A stretch of DNA of 64,000 bases from Nocardiopsis kunsanensis DSM 44524 (GTDB lineage: Bacteria > Actinomycetota > Actinomycetes > Streptosporangiales > Streptosporangiaceae): the NCBI RefSeq assembly GCF_000340965.1, contig NZ_ANAY01000007.1, forward strand, positions 212,612 through 276,611. Direction: 5' to 3'. The notes under the pieces were generated by a model, which saw only the letters and a program-made list of their open reading frames with translations, searched no databases and was not told the origin of the DNA. This document shows, in pieces, positions 25,824-34,245 of the stretch; positions within the stretch are counted from its first letter, which is position 1; each line of letters begins with the position of its first letter. The translations under genes were made by a program, and so were the position numbers.

Positions 25824-27277
25824 GTCTGGTCCCCACGACCGACCCGGTTCCCGTCGACAAGTTGGGTCCCACCCACTTCATCGGCCTGGGCGGGGCCGGG
25901 ATGTCCGGCATCGCCCGTGTTCTGCTGCAGTCGGGCGTCGAGGTCTCCGGCAGCGATGCACGTGACAGCGAGACCCTGCGTGAACTCGAGCAGATGGGGG
26001 CCCACGTCCACGTGGGCCACGCTGCCGAGAACCTGGGCCGCGCCGAGACCCTCGTGGTCTCCTCCGCCATCCGCGAGGACAACCCCGAGCTCGCGGAGGC
26101 CCGGCGCCGCGGCCTGCGCGTCCTGCCGCGCGCCGCCGCCCTCGGCGCCCTGCTGCTGGACCGCGAGGGTGTCGCGGTCTCGGGTACCCACGGCAAGACC
26201 ACCACGACCTCCATGGTCGCCGTGGTCCTGCAGCACCTGGGAGCCGACCCCGGTTACGTCATCGGCGGCAAGCTCGTCACCACCGGTCTGGGCGCCGACG
26301 CCGGTATCGGCGGTCCCTTCGTGGTGGAGGCCGACGAGAGCGACGGCTCCTTCCTCATGCTCACACCCAAGATCGCCGTGGTCACCAACGTCGAGGCCGA
26401 CCACCTCGACAACTACAGCGATCTCGAGGAGATCCACGACAACTTCGCCTCGTTCGTCGACCGGGTCGAGCACACGCTCGTCGTGGGGATCGACGACCCC
26501 GGTGCACGGAAGGTCGCCGAGCTGGCACGCGAGCGCGGCAAGCGGGTCCTGACCTACGGCGAGGACGGATCGGCCGACTACCGCGTCGACGGCATCCGTG
26601 CCCGCGGATTCACCACCGAGTTCACCCTGCACACCGCCGACAACGACCCCATCGTGGGGCAGCTCGCGGTGCCGGGTCTGCACAACGTCCTCAACGCCGC
26701 CGCGGCCGTGGTCGTGGCCGACGAGCTCGGCCACGACCTGGACGTGGCGGTCGAGGGCATCGCCGACTTCGCCGGCGCCGCCCGCCGTTTCGAGCTCAAG
26801 GGCGAGGGCGGCGGCGTCGGTGTCTACGACAGCTACGCCCACCACCCCACCGAGATCGAGGCCGACCTGCACGCCACCCGCGCGGCCCTGGACTCCTTGG
26901 GGGAAGAAGCCCCCGACCTGGGCGGGGGCCGGGTCGTGGCGGTCTTCCAACCCCACCTGTACAGCCGCACCCGGTTCTTCGCCGACGAGTTCGCCGCCGC
27001 ACTCGACCTGGCCGACCAGGTCGTGGTCATGGAGGTCTACGCCGCCCGTGAGGACCCCGAACCCGGCGTGACCGGGGAACTCATCACCTCCCGTATCGAC
27101 CGGGAAGGCGTGTGGTACGTGCCCGGACGCGAGCAGGTGGTCCGCAAGGCTGCCGAACTCGCCCGCCCCGGCGACATCGTGCTGACCATGGGCGCCGGCG
27201 ACGTCACCGAGCTGGGGCCGCACATCGTCGAGGCCCTGGCCGAAGCCGCCGAGTCGGGTGAGGACGCTCGGGGCTGA
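25820..27277 (+). CDS. murC: UDP-MurNAc:L-Ala ligase
   Basis: First amino-acid ligase of stem-peptide synthesis. It is 485 residues with HFIGLGGAGMSGIARVL at the N-terminus, ATP loop SGTHGKTTTTS, VEADESDGSFL, NVEADHLDNY and YAHHPTEIEADL in the C-terminal domain. The ATG overlaps the murG stop (ATGA). Confidence 0.97.
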   Translation: MSLVPTTDPVPVDKLGPTHFIGLGGAGMSGIARVLLQSGVEVSGSDARDSETLRELEQMGAHVHVGHAAENLGRAETLVVSSAIREDNPELAEARRRGLRVLPRAAALGALLLDREGVAVSGTHGKTTTTSMVAVVLQHLGADPGYVIGGKLVTTGLGADAGIGGPFVVEADESDGSFLMLTPKIAVVTNVEADHLDNYSDLEEIHDNFASFVDRVEHTLVVGIDDPGARKVAELARERGKRVLTYGEDGSADYRVDGIRARGFTTEFTLHTADNDPIVGQLAVPGLHNVLNAAAAVVVADELGHDLDVAVEGIADFAGAARRFELKGEGGGVGVYDSYAHHPTEIEADLHATRAALDSLGEEAPDLGGGRVVAVFQPHLYSRTRFFADEFAAALDLADQVVVMEVYAAREDPEPGVTGELITSRIDREGVWYVPGREQVVRKAAELARPGDIVLTMGAGDVTELGPHIVEALAEAAESGEDARG

Positions 27278-27403
27278 ACCTGCGCTGTGGGTGTGCCCCG
27301 GGCCGGCGGACGGCGGGGCACGCCCGGCCCCGTCAGCACCCCGCCCCGCCGGCCGCGTGGTGAGGTGGCCGGGCAGAGACTGTGTGGACGACGGGAGCGT
27401 GGA

Positions 27404-28300
27404 GTGGGCACCGAGCCGAAGGAGAAGAAGGCCGGGAAGACCGGGAAGGGCGCCTCCGCCGAGAACGGGCCGGACAAGGCACGGTCCCGCAAGGCGAAGA
27501 AGTCCCCCGAGGGCAAGATGGCCGGGGCCGCCGGAGGCAGGAAGACCGGGAAGACCGGGGCCGCCGAGGGCCGTTCCGGTACGGGCCCGGGGGCCGACCG
27601 GCAGGGCACCGGTCCGGGCGGGTCCGATCCGTGGAAACTCGCCTTCGTCGCACTGCTCGTGGTCGGCCTGGTGTGCGTGGTCGCCTGGCTCCTGCTGGAA
27701 TCGCGCCTGCTCGTGGTACGCGAGGTCGCCGTGGAGGGCCTGGAACGCGTCCCCGAACAAGAGGTGGTGCAGGCCGTCGACGTGGGCACCGGTACCCCTC
27801 TGCTCCGTGTCGACCTGGAGGCGGCAGAGAACCGCGTCGCCGAACTCGACCTGGTCGAGGAGGTCGATGTCGCCCGCGGATGGCCCGCCACCCTGCGGGT
27901 CGAGGTCGTCGAACGCCGTCCCGTCCTCGCCGTACCCGCGGGGGAGGGGTACCGCCTCATCGACGGTGACGGGGTCCGCATCGAGGACTCCGACACCCGG
28001 CCCGGCTCCCAACCGCTCGTGAACGTGACCGGGGAGGTCGAGGGCAACGCCGGTGTGCGCGCCGCCGCCGACATCGTCGAGTCCGCGCCCGATTCCCTCC
28101 TGGCCCAGATACAGCTCGTCGACGCCTCCGAGGCCGACGAGGTCGCCGTCCGGCTGGCCGACGGGTCCACGGTGGAGTGGGGCGAGGCCTCCGACACCCA
28201 GGACAAGAGCGACGTCCTGCGGACCCTCATGAGCGAACACCCTCCGCAGGAAGGCCGGGTCTACGACGTGTCCGACCCCGGCCTCGCCGTCGTCCGATGA
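27404..28300 (+). CDS. ftsQ: Cell-division protein FtsQ (DivIB)
   Basis: Bitopic scaffold for FtsL/FtsB and FtsWI. About 298 residues: a cytoplasmic Lys/Gly/Ala-rich N-terminus of about 75 residues, a membrane helix (about 80-102), the POTRA domain (VVREVAVEGLERVPEQEVVQA to RPVLAVP) and the FtsQ domain ending VYDVSDPGLAVVR. GTG 27404 has GGGAG at 27393-27397. Long repetitive basic N-termini of this kind are common in actinobacterial FtsQ. Confidence 0.92.
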   Translation: MGTEPKEKKAGKTGKGASAENGPDKARSRKAKKSPEGKMAGAAGGRKTGKTGAAEGRSGTGPGADRQGTGPGGSDPWKLAFVALLVVGLVCVVAWLLLESRLLVVREVAVEGLERVPEQEVVQAVDVGTGTPLLRVDLEAAENRVAELDLVEEVDVARGWPATLRVEVVERRPVLAVPAGEGYRLIDGDGVRIEDSDTRPGSQPLVNVTGEVEGNAGVRAAADIVESAPDSLLAQIQLVDASEADEVAVRLADGSTVEWGEASDTQDKSDVLRTLMSEHPPQEGRVYDVSDPGLAVVR

Positions 28301-28798
28301 AGCCCACGCCACTACCTGCCCAAGTAAACGGATGCTCGGGGAAAAGAGGGGCATCGGGGTGGCGCTCACCGGTCTTCGGCACGGACGCGGCCCGCAGCTC
28401 CCGCGGCGTAGGACATTCGGGACGCGACGCGCCGGGTGCGCGCTTGGCTTCCGCGTGTTATGCCCCGTTAGGCTGATGCCGTGATCGGTTGCCCGTGGTC
28501 GGTGCCCCGCTTACTGTCGGGAGGCACAACCTCGGTCAACCGAGCAGCAAGACACGCTTGTCGGGGTGCTTGGGAAACGTTCTGTTCCATCCCAGGGTGG
28601 AGTACACCACCAACGGTGGCGCCGGAACGGATCCGAGAACCCCGGGGCACCCGGACTCCGCGAGCACACGCCCGCGAGCACGGGAACCCGAAACGCAGAC
28701 TGTAGAACCGGATGCCGGACCGGCAGGACCACCCGGCGGCACACCGCCGTCGGGCACGGTGCCGGAAAGGCACATTGCGAGCGGAAAGGCCCCTCGTC
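28301..28798 (+). promoter_or_regulatory. Long ftsQ-ftsZ intergenic control region
   Basis: 498 nt without a supported gene. It holds a candidate -10 TAGGCT (28469-28474) with TTGGCT at 28444-28449 (19-nt spacing, slightly long), and an inverted repeat CTCGGT-CA-ACCGAG (28531-28544) that could be an operator. ftsZ has its own, often developmentally controlled, promoters in Streptomyces; a separate ftsZ promoter set is likely here too (inference). The predicted leader would be over 300 nt. Confidence 0.45.
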
Positions 28799-30409
28799 GT
28801 GGCAGCACCGCAGAATTACCTCGCGGTCATCAAAGTCGTCGGCATCGGCGGCGGCGGTGTCAACGCCGTCAACCGAATGATCGAAGAGGGGCTCAAGGGC
28901 GTCGAGTTCATCGCGATCAATACCGATGCCCAGGCGCTGTTGATGAGCGATGCCGACGTCAAGCTCGACGTCGGCCGTGAACTCACCCGCGGCCTGGGTG
29001 CCGGGGCCAACCCCGAAGTGGGGTGCAAGGCGGCCGAGGACCACCGCGAGGAGATCGAAGAAGTCCTCAAGGGCGCCGACATGGTCTTCGTGACCGCGGG
29101 GGAAGGCGGCGGCACCGGGACCGGGGGAGCCCCGGTCGTGGCCAACATCGCCCGTTCCCTCGGGGCCCTGACCATCGGTGTGGTCACCCGGCCCTTCGGT
29201 TTTGAGGGCAAGCGCCGGGCCACCCAGGCGGAGTCCGGCATCGCGATGCTCCGAGAGGAGGTCGACACGCTGATCGTGATTCCCAACGACCGGCTCCTGT
29301 CGATCTCCGACCGCCAGGTCAGTGTGTTGGACGCCTTCAAGGCGGCCGACCAGGTCCTGCTCTCGGGTGTGCAGGGCATCACCGACCTGATCACGACGCC
29401 GGGCCTGATCAACCTCGACTTCGCCGATGTCAAATCGGTGATGTCCGGAGCGGGTTCCGCACTCATGGGTATCGGATCCGCGAGAGGGGACGATCGTGCG
29501 GTCGCGGCCGCAGAGATGGCGATCTCCTCACCCCTGCTCGAAGCCAGTATCGACGGGGCACACGGGGTCCTGCTCTCCATCCAGGGCGGCTCCGATCTGG
29601 GCCTCTTCGAGATCAACGAGGCCGCACAACTGGTTGCCAACTCCGCAGCGCCCGAGGCCAACATCATCTTCGGTGCGGTCATCGACGACGCACTCGGGGA
29701 CGAGGTCCGAGTGACGGTGATAGCTGCTGGATTCGACGAACCCGAGGTCTCCGGACCGGTCGTGCGGGAGCACAAGCCGGTGGACCCTCCTGAGGCCGAC
29801 GCCCCCAAGGTGGGCATCCCGTCCGGTCGGAGGGAGCCGTCCTCCGGGGCGAGCCGGCCCGCCGCGGGCGTGAGCGGGACGTCGGCCGACACCACGCCCT
29901 GGATCACCGGCACGGCCCGCACCGAACGGAGCCGACCCGTTCCTGCGCCCGAGTCGGCCCGGGAGCGGCCCACCCAGTCCACCCGGCCCACCCAGTCCAC
30001 CCGGCCTACGCAGCCTGCCCGGAACGCATGGCAGACCGAGCCCGTGCAATCCGAGCAGAGCAGCCCGGCTCCACAGGCCCCGGCCGAGCCCGAGACGCCG
30101 CCCGCGTCCTGGGAGCACAGGTCGGAGCCCGAACCGCAGGCCGAGCCCGTGGTGGAGGCCCCGGTGCAGGAGACCCCCGAGGCCCCGGCACCGGAGACAC
30201 CCGAGCCCCCGGTCACACACGGCGGTCCCGCTCCGCGAGGCGAGGCCGCGCACGGGACCGGGGAACAGCCCGAGCGGGACGAGGAGCAGGCCGGGCCCGT
30301 CCAGGCGGTCCCCGACAGCTCCTCCGAGCGCCGGGAGACCTCGGAGCCCCGGCGCAGGGTCATCTTCGACGACCCCGACGACCTGGACGTGCCGGAGTTC
30401 CTGAAGTAG
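28799..30409 (+). CDS. ftsZ: Cell-division GTPase FtsZ with a long C-terminal linker
   Basis: Tubulin-like GTPase that forms the Z ring. The core includes [15 protein letters not shown], the signature GGGTGTG at residues 103-109 and the T7 loop [11 protein letters not shown]. The core ends near residue 315. The protein is about 536 residues because a roughly 210-residue disordered Pro/Glu/Gln/Ser-rich linker separates the core from the conserved tail [10 protein letters not shown] (last 10 residues), which binds SepF and other partners. The Streptomyces protein is about 400 residues. GTG 28799 gives the canonical [15 protein letters not shown]-terminus, with GGAAAGG nine nt upstream. Confidence 0.97.
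   Translation: MAAPQNYLAVIKVVGIGGGGVNAVNRMIEEGLKGVEFIAINTDAQALLMSDADVKLDVGRELTRGLGAGANPEVGCKAAEDHREEIEEVLKGADMVFVTAGEGGGTGTGGAPVVANIARSLGALTIGVVTRPFGFEGKRRATQAESGIAMLREEVDTLIVIPNDRLLSISDRQVSVLDAFKAADQVLLSGVQGITDLITTPGLINLDFADVKSVMSGAGSALMGIGSARGDDRAVAAAEMAISSPLLEASIDGAHGVLLSIQGGSDLGLFEINEAAQLVANSAAPEANIIFGAVIDDALGDEVRVTVIAAGFDEPEVSGPVVREHKPVDPPEADAPKVGIPSGRREPSSGASRPAAGVSGTSADTTPWITGTARTERSRPVPAPESARERPTQSTRPTQSTRPTQPARNAWQTEPVQSEQSSPAPQAPAEPETPPASWEHRSEPEPQAEPVVEAPVQETPEAPAPETPEPPVTHGGPAPRGEAAHGTGEQPERDEEQAGPVQAVPDSSSERRETSEPRRRVIFDDPDDLDVPEFLK
29966..30019 (+). repeat. ftsZ: 18-bp tandem repeat in the FtsZ linker
   Basis: The unit CGGCCCACCCAGTCCACC occurs at 29966-29983 and 29984-30001, and a diverged third copy occupies 30002-30019. 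They encode the hexapeptide RPTQST in tandem. The exact identity of two copies suggests recent slippage-type expansion of the linker. Confidence 0.8.
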
Positions 30410-30523
30410 CTCTCCCACGCCCGGATACCATCTGTGTGTCAACCGGCCCCGCCGAGCACGGCGGGGCCGTCGCCGCCCCGGGGCACCCCAGACCCCGGCC
30501 AGAGAAGGGCCACAGACACACCG

Positions 30524-31243
30524 ATGGGAAACGTCGTCGACCTCGGCCACGGGGTCCGGGCCGCCGTCACCGAACGTGCCGGCGGCGTGAGCACCGCACC
30601 CTACGACTCGCTCAACATGGGCCTGGGATCGGGGGACCGGCGCGAGGCCGTCCTGGCCAACCGACGCACCGCGGCCGCCGAGTACGGCTTCGACGCCGAC
30701 CGTGTCGTGTGGATGAACCAGGTGCACAGCACCGATGTCCTGGTCGCCGACGCCCCGGGCGGGGTCGGCACCTGCGACGCGGTGGTCACCACGCGTCCCG
30801 ACCTCGTCCTGGCCTCGCTGGCCGCCGACTGCCTGCCGGTGCTGGCCGCCGACGGGCGCGCGGGGGTGCTGGGCGCGGCCCACTCCGGGCGCCAGGGGAC
30901 CGCCGGAGGGGTCGCCGTGCGGTTGGTCGAGGAGATGGTGCGTCAGGGCGCCGAACCCGACCGCATCAGTGTCTTCCTGGGCCCCACGATCTGCGGTTCG
31001 TGTTACGAGGTCCCGCCGGAGATGCAGGACGAGACCGCACGGCTGGTACCGGAGGCCGCCTCCACCACCCGGCAGGGCACCTGCGGTGTGGACATGCTCG
31101 CCGCCGTGACCGCGCAGCTGCGCGGGGCCGGTATCGGCCACCTCATGACCGACGGCCGCTGCACCCTGGAGAGCCCCGAACTGTTCTCCCACCGCCGTGG
31201 GGCCCCCACCGGCCGCTTCGCCTCGTTCGTCTGGCGCGGCTGA
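30524..31243 (+). CDS. pgeF: PgeF/YlmD family protein (laccase-like, peptidoglycan editing or purine nucleoside phosphorylase)
   Basis: About 239 residues of the DUF152/YfiH family. The zinc ligands are visible in MNQVHSTDV (His), LAADCLPVL (Cys) and GAAHSGRQG (His); GPTICGSCYEV is also conserved. The family has reported purine nucleoside phosphorylase activity and, in E. coli, a role in keeping the stem-peptide sequence correct. The ATG at 30524 has GAGAAGGG about 14 nt upstream, somewhat far. The position after ftsZ is conserved in Gram-positives (ylmD). Confidence 0.88.
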   Translation: MGNVVDLGHGVRAAVTERAGGVSTAPYDSLNMGLGSGDRREAVLANRRTAAAEYGFDADRVVWMNQVHSTDVLVADAPGGVGTCDAVVTTRPDLVLASLAADCLPVLAADGRAGVLGAAHSGRQGTAGGVAVRLVEEMVRQGAEPDRISVFLGPTICGSCYEVPPEMQDETARLVPEAASTTRQGTCGVDMLAAVTAQLRGAGIGHLMTDGRCTLESPELFSHRRGAPTGRFASFVWRG

Positions 31244-31261
31244 GCCGTACCGTCCCGATCC

Positions 31262-31287
31262 CGCCCCGGCCCTCACGGCCCGGGGCG
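31262..31287 (+). other. Bulged hairpin between pgeF and yggS
   Basis: CGCCCCGGCC (31262-31271) and GGCCCGGGGCG (31277-31287) pair over 10 bp with one bulged C and a 5-nt loop, 18 nt after the pgeF stop. It may attenuate or stabilise the transcript; there is no U-tract. Confidence 0.35.
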
Positions 31288-31350
31288 CGCTGTCCTGCTG
31301 TGTCGGGCCACACAGTGTCCCGCCCCGACCCGAGAAGAGGAATCGCCACC

Positions 31351-32079
31351 GTGTCACACACCGACCCCGAGCGCGTCGAGCAGGTCCGCGCCAACCTGCG
31401 GGCCGCCCGGTCCAGGATCGAGGCCGCCTGCACCGACTCCGGGCGCGACCCGGAGGAGGTCTCCCTGATCGCGGTGACCAAGACCTGTCCCGCCGACGAT
31501 GTGCGTATTCTCGCCTCGTTGGGTGTGACCGACGTGGGGGAGAACCGCGACCAGGAGGCCGCACCCAAGGCCGAGCAGACCGCCGACCTCGATCTGAACT
31601 GGCACTTCGTGGGGCAGCTCCAGAGCAACAAGGCCCGTTCGGTGGCCCGTTACGCCGATTACGTGCACTCGGTGGACCGTGCCAAGATCGCCCGCACGCT
31701 GGGAGAGCGCGCTGCGGCGGCCGAACGCGACATCACATGCCTGGTCCAGGTCAACCTCGACGAGGACTCCCGTGCCGGTGTGATCGGCAGCAGAGGAGGC
31801 GTGGACCCCTCCGACACGCTCGAGCTCGCCGACCGTGTCGAGGAACAGGAACGGCTCTCGATCGGCGGTGTCATGGCGGTCGCGCCCATCGGAGGGGACC
31901 CTTCGCAGGCCTTCGCACGTCTATACGAGGTGGCTTGCCGGTTGCGTGATCGTTACCCTCGGGCCACGGTGATCTCCGCGGGCATGAGTGGTGACCTCGA
32001 GGCCGCGATCGAGCGGGGCGCAACACACCTGCGGATCGGCACGGCGTTGCTCGGAGAACGGGAACCCATCGTGGGGTAA
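31351..32079 (+). CDS. yggS: PLP homeostasis protein, YggS/YlmE family
   Basis: Pyridoxal-phosphate-binding alanine-racemase-fold protein that buffers PLP levels. About 242 residues. The PLP lysine is Lys44 in LIAVTKT; WHFVGQLQSNKAR, GVMAVAP and SAGMSGDLEAAIERGATHLRIGTALLG are family signatures. The GTG start at 31351 has GAGAAGAGGAA at 31332-31342. It corresponds to ylmE in the conserved ftsZ-ylmDEFG-divIVA order. Confidence 0.95.
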   Translation: MSHTDPERVEQVRANLRAARSRIEAACTDSGRDPEEVSLIAVTKTCPADDVRILASLGVTDVGENRDQEAAPKAEQTADLDLNWHFVGQLQSNKARSVARYADYVHSVDRAKIARTLGERAAAAERDITCLVQVNLDEDSRAGVIGSRGGVDPSDTLELADRVEEQERLSIGGVMAVAPIGGDPSQAFARLYEVACRLRDRYPRATVISAGMSGDLEAAIERGATHLRIGTALLGEREPIVG

Positions 32080-32214
32080 TGTCCCCACATGGACCTTGGG
32101 GCCCGTCTGTGGAGTTCGCCCGGATGAGCGAATGACCCACCCACCAGGGGTTGGCGGGTGAATACAGAGGAAGTCGGCTGCGGTGAAGACCGCGGGGACG
32201 ACGGAGGACATGAG

Positions 32215-32742
32215 ATGGCCGGCGCGATGCGCAAGATGGCGGTCTACCTCGGCCTCGTGGAGGACGACCGTTACGATCACCGCTATGCGGACGAATATGA
32301 TGAGTTCGACGATTTCGACGAGGTCGTGGACGAGCAGCGTGACCGTGACGCAGTCGCTCCGCGAGAAGAGGGAACACGAGGCGAGGACGTGACCGACACC
32401 GGCGACTACCCGGGGACGGGTGACCGACGGGCTGGAACGACCGCAACCGCTTCGATGGCCGACCTCGCTCGAATCACCACGCTCCATCCGCGCACCTACA
32501 ACGAGGCGCGTACGATCGGAGAACACTTCCGGGAAGGCACTCCGGTGATCATGAACCTCACCGAGATGGTCGACAGCGACGCCAAGCGCCTCGTCGACTT
32601 CGCGGCTGGTCTGATCTTCGGTCTGCATGGCAGTATCGAGCGCGTGACCAACAAGGTGTTCCTGCTGTCCCCGGCCAACGTCGAAGTGACCGCGGAAGAC
32701 AAGGCGCGGATCGCTGAGCGAGGGTTCTTCAATCAGAGCTAG
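32215..32742 (+). CDS. sepF: SepF, FtsZ membrane anchor
   Basis: Binds membrane through its N-terminal amphipathic helix ([13 protein letters not shown]) and links FtsZ polymers to it; actinobacteria lack FtsA and ZipA and rely on SepF. About 175 residues: helix, an acidic linker rich in Asp, Tyr and Glu (about residues 20-75), then the globular domain with [21 protein letters not shown] and [16 protein letters not shown] 32215 is chosen because GGAGG lies at 32203-32207. Confidence 0.95.
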   Translation: MAGAMRKMAVYLGLVEDDRYDHRYADEYDEFDDFDEVVDEQRDRDAVAPREEGTRGEDVTDTGDYPGTGDRRAGTTATASMADLARITTLHPRTYNEARTIGEHFREGTPVIMNLTEMVDSDAKRLVDFAAGLIFGLHGSIERVTNKVFLLSPANVEVTAEDKARIAERGFFNQS

Positions 32743-32781
32743 ACCATCACATTTGTCCAGAGATTGGGTCGGGGAACGACC

Positions 32782-33075
32782 GTGAGTATCGTCCTGTCCG
32801 TGCTGCTCGTCGCGCTCCAGCTGTTCGTGTTCGTGCTGATCGCGAGGGTGGTCCTGGAGATGGTGCAGTCCTTCTCCAGTACATGGCGCCCCAGCGGGTT
32901 CGTGCTCGTGCTCGCCGAGATCGTGTACACGATCACCGACCCGCCCCTGAAGTTCCTGCGGAAGTTCATCAAACCGGTGCGTTTGGGGAGCATCGCACTC
33001 GACCTGAGTGTCCTGGTCCTCTTCCTCATCGTGTGGATTCTCATGAGCTTCATCGGGGCACTGCAAGTCGCTTAG
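32782..33075 (+). CDS. YggT family membrane protein
   Basis: About 97 residues with two YggT segments: a helix near residues 3-25, the amphipathic TITDPPLKFLRKFIKPVRLG motif and a second helix near 75-95. It is encoded between sepF and divIVA in most Gram-positives (ylmG). The family is implicated in membrane or nucleoid organisation at division and in chloroplasts; mechanism unknown. The GTG at 32782 with GGGGAA at 32771-32776 fits better than the upstream TTG at 32764. Confidence 0.88.
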   Translation: MSIVLSVLLVALQLFVFVLIARVVLEMVQSFSSTWRPSGFVLVLAEIVYTITDPPLKFLRKFIKPVRLGSIALDLSVLVLFLIVWILMSFIGALQVA

Positions 33076-33141
33076 GGACCTGCACCCGGGGCGGAAAAAG
33101 CAACCTCGGGTTCCGTTATGTGGTCTTGGTCATGATCTGGA

Positions 33142-33169
33142 TTGCCGTGAGGTCACGATCAGGTAGCGT
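33142..33169 (+). promoter_or_regulatory. Promoter of divIVA
   Basis: TTGCCG (33142-33147) and TAGCGT (33164-33169) are separated by 16 nt. The transcript would start about 30 nt before the divIVA ATG, in the 132-nt gap after yggT. Confidence 0.5.
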
Positions 33170-33207
33170 CCCTACGGACAGACTCCAAGCGCGCCAAGGA
33201 GACGAAC

Positions 33208-34158
33208 ATGTCGCTGACACCCGCCGATGTGCGGAACAAGCAGTTCAGCACGACCCGGCTTCGACCGGGGTACGACGAGGAGGAGGTCGACGCCTTCCTC
33301 GACGAGGTCGAGTCCGAGCTCGACCGCCTCATCCAGGAGAACGAGGAACTGCGCGGCAAGCTGGCCGAGTGCCTGCGGGGCAAGGTGCCCAACGCCGGCA
33401 TGCAGGACTTCCAGCAGCCCCAGGAACAGCAGCAGGCCCCTGAACAGCCCCAGCAGCAGTCCGAGCCGGCGCAGCCCCAGACCCAGCCCCAGCCCCAGCC
33501 CCAGGCACAGGCCCCCGAGCAGCCCCAGCAGCAGGCTTCCCAGGCCCCCGTTGCCCCCGTTCCCCAGATGCCCGCAGGAATGACCGGTGCCAACCTCGCC
33601 ATGGGTGGCGAGGAGAACATGGACACCGCCTCCCGCATCCTCGCCCTGGCTCAGCAGACCGCGGACCAGGCGATCTCCGACGCGCGCCGCGAGGCCGACG
33701 AGACGCTCGGCCGTGCCCGCAACGAGTCCGAGGACATCCTCGGTAAGGCTCGCCGCCAGGCCGACCAGATCATCGGTGAGGCCCGCGCCCGTTCCGAGAA
33801 CCTGGACCGCGACGCCCAGGAGCGCCACCGCCAGGTCATGGGCAGCCTCGTGCAGCAGCGCGAGGAACTGGAGCACAAGGTCAACGTCCTCAAGGACTTC
33901 GAGCGCGAATACCGCAGCCGTCTCAAGGACTACTTCGAGCGGCAGCTCAACGAGCTCAAGAACGAGGAGGAGAAGGCCAAGTCGGCCGACATCAACCCGA
34001 ACACCACGGGTGGCTTCCAGACCATGGGGCCGCAATCCGGCGGCAATCAGGGCATGCAGCAGCAGCCCAACCCCGGAGCCAACCCCTTCGGTCAGCCCGA
34101 GCCTGCCCAGCACGGCGGCGGCTACCACCCCGGTGAAGCCCCGCACGAGCGGCGCTGA
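33208..34158 (+). CDS. divIVA: DivIVA/Wag31 polar-growth protein
   Basis: Coiled-coil protein that binds curved membrane at poles and directs apical growth in actinobacteria. 316 residues: the DivIVA N-domain (LTPADVRNKQFSTTRLRPGY DEEEVDAFLDEV, with a heptad coil to about residue 60), a Gln/Pro-rich low-complexity linker (about 67-121), a second long coiled coil (about 135-250) and a Gly/Gln/Asn/Pro-rich tail. AAGGAGAC at 33196-33203 precedes the ATG. The linker is built from repeated CAG/CCC codons. Confidence 0.96.
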   Translation: MSLTPADVRNKQFSTTRLRPGYDEEEVDAFLDEVESELDRLIQENEELRGKLAECLRGKVPNAGMQDFQQPQEQQQAPEQPQQQSEPAQPQTQPQPQPQAQAPEQPQQQASQAPVAPVPQMPAGMTGANLAMGGEENMDTASRILALAQQTADQAISDARREADETLGRARNESEDILGKARRQADQIIGEARARSENLDRDAQERHRQVMGSLVQQREELEHKVNVLKDFEREYRSRLKDYFERQLNELKNEEEKAKSADINPNTTGGFQTMGPQSGGNQGMQQQPNPGANPFGQPEPAQHGGGYHPGEAPHERR

Positions 34159-34245
34159 CACCGAAGGGCCGCGACGACAGCGGCCTGTTCGGCTCCGAAA
34201 AAGTGAAGACTCCGGTACGACACGTGTAAAGGTCTTGGTCGACCC

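Noticed and set aside
25421..28369. Long open frame of 982 codons on the minus strand across murG, murC and ftsQ
   Set aside because: It is antisense to three certain genes, its translation has no family motif and is Gly/Asp/Val/His-rich as expected for the complement of GC-rich coding sequence.
28481..28705. Open frames in the ftsQ-ftsZ gap considered as small genes
   Set aside because: They lack a ribosome-binding site and show Arg/Pro/Gly-biased shadow composition. The region fits a regulatory leader better.
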